The notes beneath the pieces are model-generated. The model searched no databases. It was not told the DNA's origin and saw only the letters and a program-made list of their open reading frames with translations. A stretch of 64,000 nt of DNA from Luteimonas terrae (GTDB taxonomy: Bacteria; Pseudomonadota; Gammaproteobacteria; Xanthomonadales; Xanthomonadaceae): the NCBI RefSeq assembly GCF_004358165.1, contig NZ_SMTG01000007.1:1-64000 (forward strand), in the 5' to 3' direction. Below are positions 45,497 to 54,453 of the stretch, piece after piece (the first letter of the stretch is position 1; every line of letters starts with the position of its first letter). The position numbers were made by a program, and so were the translations under genes.

Positions 45497-45515
45497 TGGT
45501 TAGAATCGCTAACCA
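45497..45515. promoter_or_regulatory. LysR-type operator abutting its own gene
   Basis: TGGTTAG-AATCG-CTAACCA, a perfect 7-5-7 inverted repeat of T-N11-A type, ending at the base before ATG 45516. TAGAAT (45501-45506), a possible -10 box, lies inside it, so the regulator would block its own leaderless promoter. Confidence 0.6.
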
Positions 45516-46412
45516 ATGGACCTCGACCTCAATCTGCTGCGGGTCTTCGCCGCAGTCGCCGACAGCGACAACTTCCGCGTTGCCGCCGATCGTCTGGGCG
45601 TGACGCGCTCGGCGGTCAGCCAGGGCATCCGCAAGCTGGAAGACCGGCTGGGCGTGGCGCTGGTGACACGGTCCACCCGCAGCGTGCGGCTGACCGAGGC
45701 CGGGCATCGCCTGCACGTGCAGATCGCGGACCCGCTGGCGCGGATCGCCGCCGCGCTCGACGACGCGCTCGATGACGGTCCGCCACGCGGCGTGTTGCGG
45801 GTCGCGGTGACGTCCATCGCCGAACGCTTCCTGTCGGGCCCGCTGGTCGCGTCCTTCGCGCAGGCCTATCCGCAGGTGGTGCTGGACGTGACCGTGACCG
45901 ACGACGAATCGGACATCGTCGCGGAGGGCTTCGATGCCGGCGTGCGGCTCGGCGAGGTGATCGAGCAGGACATGATCGCCGTGCCGCTGACCGGCCCCGT
46001 GCGACAGGTCGTCGTGGCGACGCCGGCCTACCTCGCCGCGCACGGTACGCCAACGCATCCGCGTGAACTTGTCGATCACCGCTGCATCGGCTGGCGGCCC
46101 TCGCCGGGCGTCGCGCCGTACCGCTGGGAGTTCTCGGACGACGGGCGGGATTTCGACGTCGCCGTGCAGCCGCAGGTCACGACCAACGACATGCTGCTGA
46201 TGGTGCGCACGGCGCTGTCGGGCGGCGGCATCACGATCGGCATCGAGGAGACCTTCGCGCCCTATCTCGCACGCGGCGAACTGGTGGCGGTGCTGGAGGA
46301 TTGGCTGCCGTCGTTTCCGGGATTCTTCCTGTACTTCCCGGACCGCCGCAATCCGCCGCCGAAGCTGCGGGCGCTGATCGAGCACGTGCGCAGGTTCCGG
46401 GATGCGGTGTAG
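45516..46412 (+). CDS. LysR-family transcriptional regulator
   Basis: 298 aa. N-terminal winged helix-turn-helix (residues 2-60: LLRVFAAVADSDNFRVAADRLGVTRSAVSQ), then a substrate-binding-like domain. Divergent from the SDR/SnoaL pair, with a palindromic operator between them; standard LysR logic suggests it controls that pair and itself. The inducer is unknown. Confidence 0.9.
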   Translation: MDLDLNLLRVFAAVADSDNFRVAADRLGVTRSAVSQGIRKLEDRLGVALVTRSTRSVRLTEAGHRLHVQIADPLARIAAALDDALDDGPPRGVLRVAVTSIAERFLSGPLVASFAQAYPQVVLDVTVTDDESDIVAEGFDAGVRLGEVIEQDMIAVPLTGPVRQVVVATPAYLAAHGTPTHPRELVDHRCIGWRPSPGVAPYRWEFSDDGRDFDVAVQPQVTTNDMLLMVRTALSGGGITIGIEETFAPYLARGELVAVLEDWLPSFPGFFLYFPDRRNPPPKLRALIEHVRRFRDAV

Positions 46413-46464
46413 CTGAAGCGGGTGCGGGATCTCGTTGCGCCAACCAGCGACTGGGCGTGTTCGT

Positions 46465-46545
46465 CGCCCCAGCAAAGGCTGGGGCCCATTTTGATGTTCG
46501 TGATCACCGCGAAGTTGGATCCCAGCTTTCGCTGGGATGACGGTC
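46465..46545. repeat. REP pair of the CCCAGC type
   Basis: GCCCCAGC-AAAG-GCTGGGGC and GGATCCCAGC-TTTC-GCTGGGATGAC. Same family as at 42228. It fills part of the gap between the LysR gene and the convergent glycosyltransferase gene; nothing else is seen in 46413-46674. Confidence 0.8.
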
Positions 46546-46674
46546 ATGAGGTCTCCGGCTGTTCTGAGGCAAGTCGGTGACTCAACCGCGCATCATCCGC
46601 AAGAATCAACGCGACACCGGACCCGAACATCGGCTGTCGCCGCGTCGTTGCTTCCACAGGACATACGGCCTGCT

Positions 46675-47871
46675 TCAGCCGCGCAATAGACGCTCGATCC
46701 ACGCCACTGCAGTCGAAAGGCCATCTTCTTCCTGCATTGCACGCCCAAGGGCCGCAGCACGTGTCCGCGCCTCGGGTCGTTCGGCGAACGCAATGGCCGC
46801 AGCGAGACCGGCGGTCGAGGGCCGCCGTCCGTTCAACACGCGATTGCTGATGCCCAGCGCGCGCAGGCGCCGGGCCCAGAACGGCTGGTCGCCGGCGAAC
46901 GGCAGGATCACCGACGGAATGCCGGCGCGACACGCGGAGTGCGTGGTGCCCGAGCCGCCGTGATGGATCGCCAGTGCGCATCGCGGCAGCAGCCAGTCGT
47001 GCGGCACGCTGCCGATGACGCGGATGTTCGGCGGGAGACCGGCCGTGTCGATGCCGCTCCAGCCCGGATTGAACAGCGTGCGTCGATCGCCGAGCGCGTC
47101 GAGCAGTGCACGGCGCACGCGCGGTGCATCGAAGCCGCTCATGCTGCCGAAGCCGGCGTAGACCGGCGGCGTGCCGGCCTCGATCCAGTCGACGAGATCG
47201 GCTGGTGGCGACCAGTGCTGCGACAATGTCTGCCACTGCCCGCACGCGATCGCGTCGGTCGGCCAGTCGTCGATGTCGGGCAGCAATGCCGGCGAGATGC
47301 CGTAGAGCACCGGATGGTCCATCGGCAGCCTGCGCACCGGCGGCAGGCCGATCGCGACGCGTCCGCGGTTGGTCGTAGCGCGGAACGTGCGCCAGACCAT
47401 GCGGTTCACGAAGTCGTGCGAGCTGCGGTTGAACAAGCGCGGCAGGCGGATCGGCGACAGCGGCGAGGTGAACGCGGCGGTCGGGCTGATCGGAATCATC
47501 ATCGCGCCGATCGCCGGCACGCCCAGCGCGTCGGCCACCGACAGGCCGACGAAAGCCGTGAGCCCGGACACGATTGCCGCGTCGCAGCCGGCGCCGAGCG
47601 CCAGCGCCTGCTGCATCCATTCGGGCGTGCGCGCCTCGACGATGCGGATCAGTGCGCGCTCGATCTGGCGCATCGCGCGCATGCGCGACAGCGTGCCGCG
47701 GATGTCGCCGGCCAGCGCGGTCGCCGGCACGCCGAGTGCGTGCGCCGAGTCGAGCGTGTCGGCATCGCCGAGCAGGTGCACTTCGTGGCCCGCACGCATC
47801 AACGCGTGGCCGAGCGCGGCGAGCGGTCGCGCGTCGCCCTCGGTGCCGTAGGTGATGATCAGCAGGCGCAT
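46675..47871 (-). CDS. GT1-family glycosyltransferase
   Basis: 398 aa, UDP-glycosyltransferase/sterol-glucosyltransferase type. Starts LLIITYGTEGDARPLAALGHALMRAGHEV; the C-terminal donor site reads CALAIHHGGSGTTHSA, with the typical His and Glu/Gln region (FAGDQPFWARRL). It probably adds sugar to a lipid or small hydrophobic molecule. Separated by about 30 bases from the helicase gene upstream. Confidence 0.88.
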   Translation of the reverse strand: MRLLIITYGTEGDARPLAALGHALMRAGHEVHLLGDADTLDSAHALGVPATALAGDIRGTLSRMRAMRQIERALIRIVEARTPEWMQQALALGAGCDAAIVSGLTAFVGLSVADALGVPAIGAMMIPISPTAAFTSPLSPIRLPRLFNRSSHDFVNRMVWRTFRATTNRGRVAIGLPPVRRLPMDHPVLYGISPALLPDIDDWPTDAIACGQWQTLSQHWSPPADLVDWIEAGTPPVYAGFGSMSGFDAPRVRRALLDALGDRRTLFNPGWSGIDTAGLPPNIRVIGSVPHDWLLPRCALAIHHGGSGTTHSACRAGIPSVILPFAGDQPFWARRLRALGISNRVLNGRRPSTAGLAAAIAFAERPEARTRAAALGRAMQEEDGLSTAVAWIERLLRG

Positions 47872-47901
47872 GCGCGGGAGTCTGGCGCAGCGCGCGTGAG
47901 G

Positions 47902-49293
47902 TCAGGTCGTCTTCAGCAGCTGCACGCGGAAACGCCGGCCCTTGATCTTGCCGTCGCGCAGATGGTTGACCGCCTGCTGCGCCTTGCCGCGCGCAATGGC
48001 GACGTAGCTGCGCGTGGCGAAGACATCGATCTTGCCGATCGCGTCCTTGTGCAGGCCGGCCTCGCCGGTCAGCGCGCCGACGATGTCGCCCGGGCGCAGC
48101 TTGTCGGTGCGGCCGGCATCGATGCGCAGCGTGACCATCGGCGCGATCGGCACGTCGCTGGCCTTGCCGCTGAGCGGCATCAGTTTTTCCCAGCGCACCG
48201 GCGCGCCGAAGTGCTGTTCGATCAACGTGGCGCGCGGCAGTTCGCGCGGCGTCACCAGGTTCAGTGCCAGGCCCGCACGGCCCGCGCGACCGGTGCGGCC
48301 AATGCGGTGCACGTAGGTGTCCACGTCGTGCGGCAGTTCGAAATTCACCACCGCGGCGAGATCCTCGACGTCGAGACCGCGCGCGGCGACGTCGCTGGCC
48401 ACCAGCACGTTGCCGCTGCGGTTGGCGAAGCGCACCAGCACCTCGTCGCGGTCGCGCTGCTCCATATCGCCATGCAGCGCCAGCGCGTCGAAGCCGTAAT
48501 GACCGAGCGAGCCGGCGACCTCGGCCACGTCGGCGCGCGTGTTGCAGAACACGACGGCCGATTCCGGGCGATGGCGCAGCAGCAGTGCGGCCAGCAGCGG
48601 TGCACGGCGCGCCGGTTCGACCTCGTGGAAGATCTGCGCGATCTTCGGCGCGGGCGCATCGCCGCCGACGCCGAGCTGCACCGGGTCGCGCAGCATCGCG
48701 GTGCCGAGATCGCGGATCTCGTCGGGGAACGTGGCCGAGAACAGCAGGCCCTGTCGCGCAGGCGGCACGCGCTTGACGATGTCGCGGATCGATTCCTCGA
48801 AGCCCATGTCGAGCATGCGGTCGGCTTCGTCGAGCACCAGCGTGGTCACGTGGCGCAGATGCAGGGCCTTCTTCTTCGCCAGCTCCTGGATGCGGCCCGG
48901 CGTGCCGACGACGACGTGCGGCGGATGCGTCAGCGACGCGAGCTGCGGGCCGAGCGGAATGCCACCGCACAGCACCGAGACCTTGAGGTTCGGGATGCCG
49001 ATCGCGAGCTTGCGCAATTGCTTGCCGACCTGGTCGGCGAGTTCGCGCGTGGGACACAGCACCAGCGCCTGCGTCTCGATCAGCGCCGTGTCGATCTTCT
49101 GCAGCAGGCCGAGCCCGAACGCCGCGGTCTTGCCGCTGCCGGTCGGCGCCTGCGCGATGACGTCGCGGCCCTCGAGGATCGGCGGCAGGGCTTCGGCCTG
49201 GATCGGGGTCATCGCGGAATAGCCGAGCGCGTCGACGCCCTGCAGCAGGGCGGGCGGCAGCGCCAGCGTGGAGAAGGCAGCGGAGGTGTTCAT
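47902..49293 (-). CDS. dbpA: DEAD-box RNA helicase DbpA
   Basis: 463 aa. Motifs APTGSGKTAAF, DEADRM, SATF and HRIGRTGRAGRAG; the C-terminal RNA-binding domain (about 390-463: VTLRIDAGRTDKLRPGDIVGALTGEAGL) is the DbpA type that binds hairpin 92 of 23S rRNA, so it probably acts in large-subunit assembly. Start ATG 49293 gives the family N-terminus MNTSAAFSTLALPP. Confidence 0.92.
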   Translation of the reverse strand: MNTSAAFSTLALPPALLQGVDALGYSAMTPIQAEALPPILEGRDVIAQAPTGSGKTAAFGLGLLQKIDTALIETQALVLCPTRELADQVGKQLRKLAIGIPNLKVSVLCGGIPLGPQLASLTHPPHVVVGTPGRIQELAKKKALHLRHVTTLVLDEADRMLDMGFEESIRDIVKRVPPARQGLLFSATFPDEIRDLGTAMLRDPVQLGVGGDAPAPKIAQIFHEVEPARRAPLLAALLLRHRPESAVVFCNTRADVAEVAGSLGHYGFDALALHGDMEQRDRDEVLVRFANRSGNVLVASDVAARGLDVEDLAAVVNFELPHDVDTYVHRIGRTGRAGRAGLALNLVTPRELPRATLIEQHFGAPVRWEKLMPLSGKASDVPIAPMVTLRIDAGRTDKLRPGDIVGALTGEAGLHKDAIGKIDVFATRSYVAIARGKAQQAVNHLRDGKIKGRRFRVQLLKTT

Positions 49294-49364
49294 GCGCACA
49301 TGATCGCAGGCCGCGGGCGGCAGCGGCGGATCGGACGGCTTTGGGCGGCTCGGCCGCACGCTTT

Positions 49365-49478
49365 GAGCCCTCCCCCGCCCGCGAGGGATGCGTGCGATCC
49401 GTTTGCGCGGCATGCCGCGCGGATCGACCGCATGCCCGGCGTGCTTCGCCGGGCCGGACGGGTTGGGTGGGGGCAAAC
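49365..49478 (+). repeat. Forward REP arm with inserted module
   Basis: Starts GAGCCCTCCCCCGCCCGCG and ends GGTTGGGTGGGGGCAAACC, but about 72 bases (49388-49459) are inserted inside: GCGCGGCATGCCGCGC and GCCCGGCGTGCTTCGCCGGGCC palindromes. The same module, inverted, splits the REP at 38314-38429. The REP arm precedes the DUF559 pseudogene. Confidence 0.8.
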
Positions 49479-49563
49479 CCTACGTTCGCGCGGTGGGAGT
49501 TCCACTTGAGCGACATGCGTCACACACACAGCCTGTCGAACCCGGATCTGCGATGGAGTCGAT

Positions 49564-49919
49564 ATGCGCGATGGCCAGCGCACTCTGCTCGCAAAACGCC
49601 TGCGACGTGCGATGACGCCCGCAGAACAGGTGCTCCGGCGTCACCTGCGTGCCCGGCAACGCTGCAATCTGAAGTTCCGACGCCAGCACCCGATCGGTCC
49701 TTTCATCGTCGACTTTGTGAGCCTGGAGCCTGCTCTGGTGATCGAGGTAGGTGGCGGTCAGCACAATGGTTCACAGTCCGATGCAGCGCGCGACCACTAC
49801 CTGCGTCGGCGTGGATTCGAGGTGCTGCGTTTCTGGAACACCAGGTGCTATCGAATCCGGACGCCGTCTGCCGGGTCGTGGATGCATGGATCGAGGGAGG
49901 GGATGTACGCATGGATTGA
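49564..49919 (+). pseudogene. Frameshifted DUF559 (Vsr/REase-like) nuclease gene
   Basis: Reads LAKRLRRAMTPAEQVLRRHLR ... FRRQHPIGPFIVDFVSLE ... LVIEVGGGQH, the DUF559 domain with its Glu/Gln-rich catalytic core. At about 49839-49842 one base (C) is missing: the frame then gives RFWNTRC, while the next frame gives FLEHQVLSNPDAVCRVVDAWIEG and ends at TGA 49919. The family usually continues FWN-x-x-V-L, so the lesion is a one-base deletion. Without it about 118 aa would be encoded. A sequencing error could look the same. It lies between inverted REP arms. Confidence 0.85.
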
Positions 49920-49937
49920 GTCATGCGTGCGCGGACC

Positions 49938-49980
49938 GTTTGCCCCCACCCAACCCTCCCCCGCCCGCGGGGGAGGGCTT
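49938..49980 (-). repeat. Inverted REP arm after DUF559 pseudogene
   Basis: GTTTGCCCCCACCCAACCCTCCCCC then GGGGGAGGGC: the inverse of the forward arm at 49365-49478. The arms flank the DUF559 pseudogene as inverted ends. Confidence 0.85.
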
Positions 49981-50000
49981 CAAACGCCAGGCCTCAAGGC

Positions 50001-51182
50001 TCAGGCATAGAACGTCGCCGGCGCATCCGCTTCGACGATCGCATGCGGCACGAAGCGCGCACTGTCACGGGTGATCCGCGAGTCGTCTTCGCGGATGCCG
50101 ATGCCGCAGGCGGTGTCGCCGACGATCCAGCTGCCGACCATCGGGTAATGCCCGTCGAAGGCCGGCAGGGGATGCGCGGCCTGGCGGATCGCCGGGCCGG
50201 CATACGGACCGTCGCTGTGCAGACGCGCGCCATCGGCCAGATGCAGTTCGATGTTCGCGCCTTCGCGCGAATGCAGCGGCTTGCGCACCCAGCCGGCCGG
50301 CAGCTCGCCGCCGGTATCGAACTCCGCGGCCAGCAGGTTCGGGTGCCCGCGATGGCGGTCCCACAGCAGCGGCAGCAGGCCCTTGTTGCTGAGCACGGCC
50401 TTCCACGGCGGCTCGATCAGGCGCAGGCCGGATTTGGGCAGCGCGCGGCCGAAGTCGTCGGCGAACAGGTCCTCGAGCGGATACAGCTTGAACAGCGAGC
50501 CGATCACCGTGTCGTCGAGATCGGTGTAGCGCCCGTCTTCGGACAGACCGATGTCCTCGAGCGCCATCGCCGCGCCGTGCAGGCCGGCCTGCGCCGCGCA
50601 GTCGCGCAGATAGGCGATCGTGCCCTGGTCCTCTTCCGACTCACGCACCGCGGCGAAAACCAAGGGCGGCGGCAGCGAGGCCATCAGTTCGCCGAAACGC
50701 TCGACCAGCGCCTCGTGGATCGAATTGAACTGGTCGGCATCGCGCGGCAGGCGACCGCTGGCGCGCTGGTCTTCGAGCCACTGCCACTGGAAGAACGCGG
50801 CCTCGAACAGCGAGGTCGGCGTGTCGTAATTGAGTTCGTAGAGCTTGGCCGGGCCTTTCCCGTCGTAGGCGAAGTCGAGCCGGCCGTAGAGATGCGGCTC
50901 GCGATTGCGCCAGCTCTCGGCGATCCAGTCGCGGTAATGCGCCGGAATCGCCAGCCGCTCCATCAGCGATTCGCTGCCGACGATCTCGTCGACCAGGCCC
51001 ATCGCCATGTCGTGCAGTTCGACGCTCGGGTCTTCGAGATCGTGTTCGATCTGCGCCAGCGAGAACGCGTAGTAGCTGCGCTCATCCCAGTAGCGCGCGC
51101 CGTCGATGGTGTGGAACCGGAAGCCGCACTCGGCGGCCTGCGCCTGCCAGTCGCCGCGTTCGACGATCGGAACGCGCCGCAT
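50001..51182 (-). CDS. Glutathionylspermidine synthase family protein (YgiC type)
   Basis: 393 aa, ATP-grasp fold of the C-terminal GSP-synthase type (LYGRLDFAYDGKGPAKLYELNYDTPTSL in pieces, later EFDTGGELPAGWVRKPLHSREGANI). No amidase half. YgiC-type proteins are presumed ATP-dependent amide ligases, product unknown. Lies one base after the ygiB-type gene stop, in one operon; this pair is conserved in enterobacteria. Confidence 0.88.
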   Translation of the reverse strand: MRRVPIVERGDWQAQAAECGFRFHTIDGARYWDERSYYAFSLAQIEHDLEDPSVELHDMAMGLVDEIVGSESLMERLAIPAHYRDWIAESWRNREPHLYGRLDFAYDGKGPAKLYELNYDTPTSLFEAAFFQWQWLEDQRASGRLPRDADQFNSIHEALVERFGELMASLPPPLVFAAVRESEEDQGTIAYLRDCAAQAGLHGAAMALEDIGLSEDGRYTDLDDTVIGSLFKLYPLEDLFADDFGRALPKSGLRLIEPPWKAVLSNKGLLPLLWDRHRGHPNLLAAEFDTGGELPAGWVRKPLHSREGANIELHLADGARLHSDGPYAGPAIRQAAHPLPAFDGHYPMVGSWIVGDTACGIGIREDDSRITRDSARFVPHAIVEADAPATFYA

Positions 51183-51183
51183 C

Positions 51184-51744
51184 TCAGCCGCCGGTGCTGC
51201 GGCCGCTGGCCGAACGTCCGAAGCCGCCGCGATTGGTCGTCACCGCGCGGTCCGGCGTGGCCGAGACCGGCGCCATGCCGGCGCGGCCGGCGCCCGGCGC
51301 GCCATTTGGGCGCAGCCAGCCCTGGCGGTTGTCGCGGAACGCCGGGGCGGCCTGCGGCGACTGCTGGGCCAGGCCCGCACGGTTGCCCGACATCATCTGC
51401 GACAGGAAGAAACCGGCCATCAGCGGACCGATGAACGAGTGGCCGGTCGACGTCTTCTGCTCCACGCACTGCTCGGCGGGGAACTCGGCCTCGCAGGCCG
51501 CGCGGCTGCTGTACTGCGGCGCGGTGTCGGCGGCCTGCAGCTTCGCCTGCTCGAACGCGATGCGGCAGGTCGCGGTGTCACCGACCGCCTGCGCACAGCT
51601 TTCGACCGAGGTGTAGAGACCTTCCTGCACCTGCACCGGCGCATCGCGCTGGCAGGCGGTGAACAGCAGGGGCGCGGTGCCCATCAGCAGCAGTGCAGTG
51701 GTCCTGGAGCGCTTGAGGCCGCGGGCCTTGCGTGGGTCGGTCAT
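51184..51744 (-). CDS. DUF1190 protein (YgiB type)
   Basis: 186 aa from ATG 51744. Signal/membrane helix (about residues 16-33, ending near FTAC, which could be a lipobox), then the DUF1190 region with several Cys (YTSVESCAQ, SSRAACEAEF) and a Gly/Phe-rich stretch (SFIGPLMAGFFLSQMM). Upstream partner of the YgiC-type ligase. Envelope protein of unknown role. Confidence 0.86.
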   Translation of the reverse strand: MTDPRKARGLKRSRTTALLLMGTAPLLFTACQRDAPVQVQEGLYTSVESCAQAVGDTATCRIAFEQAKLQAADTAPQYSSRAACEAEFPAEQCVEQKTSTGHSFIGPLMAGFFLSQMMSGNRAGLAQQSPQAAPAFRDNRQGWLRPNGAPGAGRAGMAPVSATPDRAVTTNRGGFGRSASGRSTGG

Positions 51745-51852
51745 ATCCGTGTGCCGTCTTCGTGTGTCCGGGCCGCCCATGATGCCGCGCGTGGGGTGTG
51801 CGGCATAGCGCGGCCTCTACACTGGCGTTCAGTCCCCGCTGCCGGATCGCCG

Positions 51853-53250
51853 ATGCGCCTCGCATTGCTGTTGCCCTTGCTGCTCGCCACCACGTCCGCC
51901 ACCGCGCAGACCGTCATCGAACGTGAGCAGGCCGTCCATGGACGCGCGATCGCCGCCGGCTACAAGGCGCTGACGCTGTGCAGTGCGCTGTTCAATGCCG
52001 GGCGCACGCCGGCGCAGGTCGAGGCGCTGGAGCTGGTCGGCATCTATCCCGAGTACGAGGCCGACGTACACGCGCTGGCAGCCGGGATTGATGCAGACGC
52101 GCGCACGGTGTCGGTCGCATTCGACGACGCGCTGCCGCCCCGCATCGCCGCGTGGCGTCCGAACCTGGGCTGCGCGCAGTTGCCGATCGGCGCGCCTGCG
52201 GAGGCGATCGCCACGTTGCCACGCTTCGATACCGTGTCGCCCGATCTCGATGCCAAGCCATGGCCGCTCGGCGAACGCGACGCGACTGCCGCGGCGCGGG
52301 GTGACGCCGCGAAGCTCGAAGCCGCCGTCGCCGCCGCATTCGACACGCCGGCCTACGGCGAAGGCCACGCGACGACCGGCGTGCTGGTGCTGCAGGACGG
52401 GCACATCGTTGCCGAGCGATATCGCGACGGCTTTGGCCCCCACACCGCGCAGCGCACCTGGTCAGTGGCCAAGAGCCTGACCGGTGCGCTGATCGGCGTG
52501 GCACAGCAGGCCGGCGAACTCGACGCCGCGAAACCCGCGCCGGTGCCCGAGTGGCAGGCGCCGGGCGATCCGCGACGCGCGATCACCGTCGACCAGTTGC
52601 TGCGCATGTCCAGCGGCCTGCACAGCGACACCGCCGGCAATCGCACCGACGCGCTGTACTTCGGCGGCGTCACCGTGGCCGAATCGGCGACCGGCTGGCC
52701 GCTGGTGCACGCGCCGGGCACGCACTTCCGCTACGCCAACAACGACAGCGTGCTGGCGGTGCATGCGCTGCGTGCCGCGACCGATGACGCCGCCCGCGCC
52801 CTGTCGCGCCCCTACACCGACCTGTTCTGGCCGCTGGGCATGACCCGCACCCACGCCGAGACCGACTGGCGCGGCGGTTTCGTACTGTCGAGCCAGGTCT
52901 GGTCGACCGCGCGCGATCTCGCCCGCTTCGGCCTGCTGCTTCAACAGGGCGGCGTGTTCGAAGGCCGGCGCCTGCTGCCGGACGGCTGGGTGCGCGCGGC
53001 GATCACGCCGTCCGGCCCGCAGCCGGAAGGCGACTTCGGCTACGGCGCCACGCTGTGGCTGATGCAGCGCACCGACGGGGTGCCGGCCGATGCCTTTGCC
53101 GCGATGGGCAATCGCGGCCAGTACGTGATCGTGGTGCCCTCGCGCGGCGTGGTGCTGGTGCGGCGCGGTGAGGATCCCACCGGCAAGCGCTTCGATCCGG
53201 CCGCGTTCACCGCCGCAGTGCTGGCGAGTCTGGAAGCGACTGCGCGCTGA
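51853..53250 (+). CDS. Exported class C beta-lactamase-like serine hydrolase
   Basis: 465 aa. Signal peptide (ends TSATAQ). An N-terminal extension of about 170 residues with Cys, then the hydrolase domain: SVAKSLTGA gives the SxxK nucleophile, YANN the YxN, later GDFGYGA. Family includes esterases and D-aminopeptidases, not necessarily drug resistance. Divergent from the DUF1190 gene. Confidence 0.87.
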   Translation: MRLALLLPLLLATTSATAQTVIEREQAVHGRAIAAGYKALTLCSALFNAGRTPAQVEALELVGIYPEYEADVHALAAGIDADARTVSVAFDDALPPRIAAWRPNLGCAQLPIGAPAEAIATLPRFDTVSPDLDAKPWPLGERDATAAARGDAAKLEAAVAAAFDTPAYGEGHATTGVLVLQDGHIVAERYRDGFGPHTAQRTWSVAKSLTGALIGVAQQAGELDAAKPAPVPEWQAPGDPRRAITVDQLLRMSSGLHSDTAGNRTDALYFGGVTVAESATGWPLVHAPGTHFRYANNDSVLAVHALRAATDDAARALSRPYTDLFWPLGMTRTHAETDWRGGFVLSSQVWSTARDLARFGLLLQQGGVFEGRRLLPDGWVRAAITPSGPQPEGDFGYGATLWLMQRTDGVPADAFAAMGNRGQYVIVVPSRGVVLVRRGEDPTGKRFDPAAFTAAVLASLEATAR

Positions 53251-53378
53251 ATCCCGCCCAAGCGGTTGCCGGCGGAACAGGCGTTTTTCACCGGAATCAG
53301 ACGCTTGCGGCCCTAGCTTCACACCCGGCTTCACGCTTCCCCGCGCTCCCACGGCGCTGGCGTGTCGCCGGACCCGCC

Positions 53379-53762
53379 ATGACCCAGACCGACGCCCCCG
53401 ACGCCAGCAGCGCCCCTGAAGACCGCACCCCGGCCGATGCCGCGGTGGCCGGACAAGATGCGCTCGAAGCGCGCTTCAAGCCGGGCCTCGAGCAGGCGCC
53501 GTACTACTCGGTCGGCCGCAACTGGGACGACTACGCGCCCGCTTACCGTTTCGGCCGCGACAGCCGCCTGCGCCACGACGGCCGCCGGTTCGAGGAGGTG
53601 GCGACCCAGCTGGAACAGGAATGGGCCACGGCGCGCGAGCAGTCGCGCCTGGGCTGGGTGGAGGCGCGTGGCGCGATCGAGGACGCGTGGGACGTGCCGC
53701 CCGTCGGAGACACCCCCGCGCACACCGGCCCGATCGGGCTGCCGGGCCGCGACGCCGATTGA
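53379..53762 (+). CDS. Small acidic protein, unknown
   Basis: 127 aa, no signal or membrane segment. Hydrophilic, with a recognisable central segment [31 protein letters not shown] and [13 protein letters not shown]. Related hypotheticals exist in high-G+C beta/gammaproteobacteria as I recall, but no function is known. About 60 bases before folE, in the same direction. Confidence 0.65.
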   Translation: MTQTDAPDASSAPEDRTPADAAVAGQDALEARFKPGLEQAPYYSVGRNWDDYAPAYRFGRDSRLRHDGRRFEEVATQLEQEWATAREQSRLGWVEARGAIEDAWDVPPVGDTPAHTGPIGLPGRDAD

Positions 53763-53823
53763 CCGCTACCGATCCGGCGAAGTCGACGCGGTACCATGCG
53801 CGTCTTTGCCGCGACGCCCGACC

Positions 53824-54435
53824 ATGACCCAGTCTCCTGATTTCGACGCCCGCCACGGCGTCAGCCGCGACGATGCCGAATCGGCGGTGCGCACGCTGCT
53901 GCGCTGGGCCGGCGAGGACCCCGCGCGCGAAGGCCTGCTGGACACGCCGCGCCGCGTGGCCGACGCCTACACCGAATGGTTCAGCGGCTACGCGACCGAT
54001 GCCGACGCGTATCTGGCGCGCACGTTCGAAGAGGTGGCCGGCTACGACGAGATGATCGTGCTTCGCGACATCGAGTACGAAAGCCACTGCGAACACCACA
54101 TGGCGCCGATCATCGGCAAGGTCCACGTGGGCTATCTGCCGGCCGGCAAGGTCGTGGGCATCAGCAAGCTGGCGCGCGTGGTCGAGGCCTACGCCAAGCG
54201 CTTCCAGGTGCAGGAAAAGATGACCGCGCAGATCGCCGGCTGCATCCAGCGCGCGCTGGCGCCGCTGGGCGTGGGCGTGGTGGTGGAAGGCGCGCACGAG
54301 TGCATGACCACCCGCGGCGTGCACAAGCGCGGCGTGAGCATGATCACCTCGACGATGCTGGGCAGCTTCCGCGAGGACGCCCGCACCCGCGCCGAGTTCC
54401 TGCAGTTCATCGAAGTGGGCGGCGGCCGCCGCTGA
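53824..54435 (+). CDS. folE: GTP cyclohydrolase I
   Basis: 203 aa, usual length. Zinc site CEHHMAP and later ECMTTRGV (second Cys), with [16 protein letters not shown]. Makes dihydroneopterin triphosphate from GTP for folate. No riboswitch or operator is evident. Convergent with the TSUP gene, 18 bases on. Confidence 0.96.
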   Translation: MTQSPDFDARHGVSRDDAESAVRTLLRWAGEDPAREGLLDTPRRVADAYTEWFSGYATDADAYLARTFEEVAGYDEMIVLRDIEYESHCEHHMAPIIGKVHVGYLPAGKVVGISKLARVVEAYAKRFQVQEKMTAQIAGCIQRALAPLGVGVVVEGAHECMTTRGVHKRGVSMITSTMLGSFREDARTRAEFLQFIEVGGGRR

Positions 54436-54453
54436 GGCCGTCCGCGCTGGCGC

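Noticed and set aside
46544-49516. 990-codon minus frame over the glycosyltransferase and helicase genes
   Set aside because: Shadow frame; both real genes have intact motifs in other frames.
51853-53250. Antibiotic-resistance beta-lactamase
   Set aside because: Family is broad (esterases, peptidases), with a large extra N-terminus; no basis for resistance.
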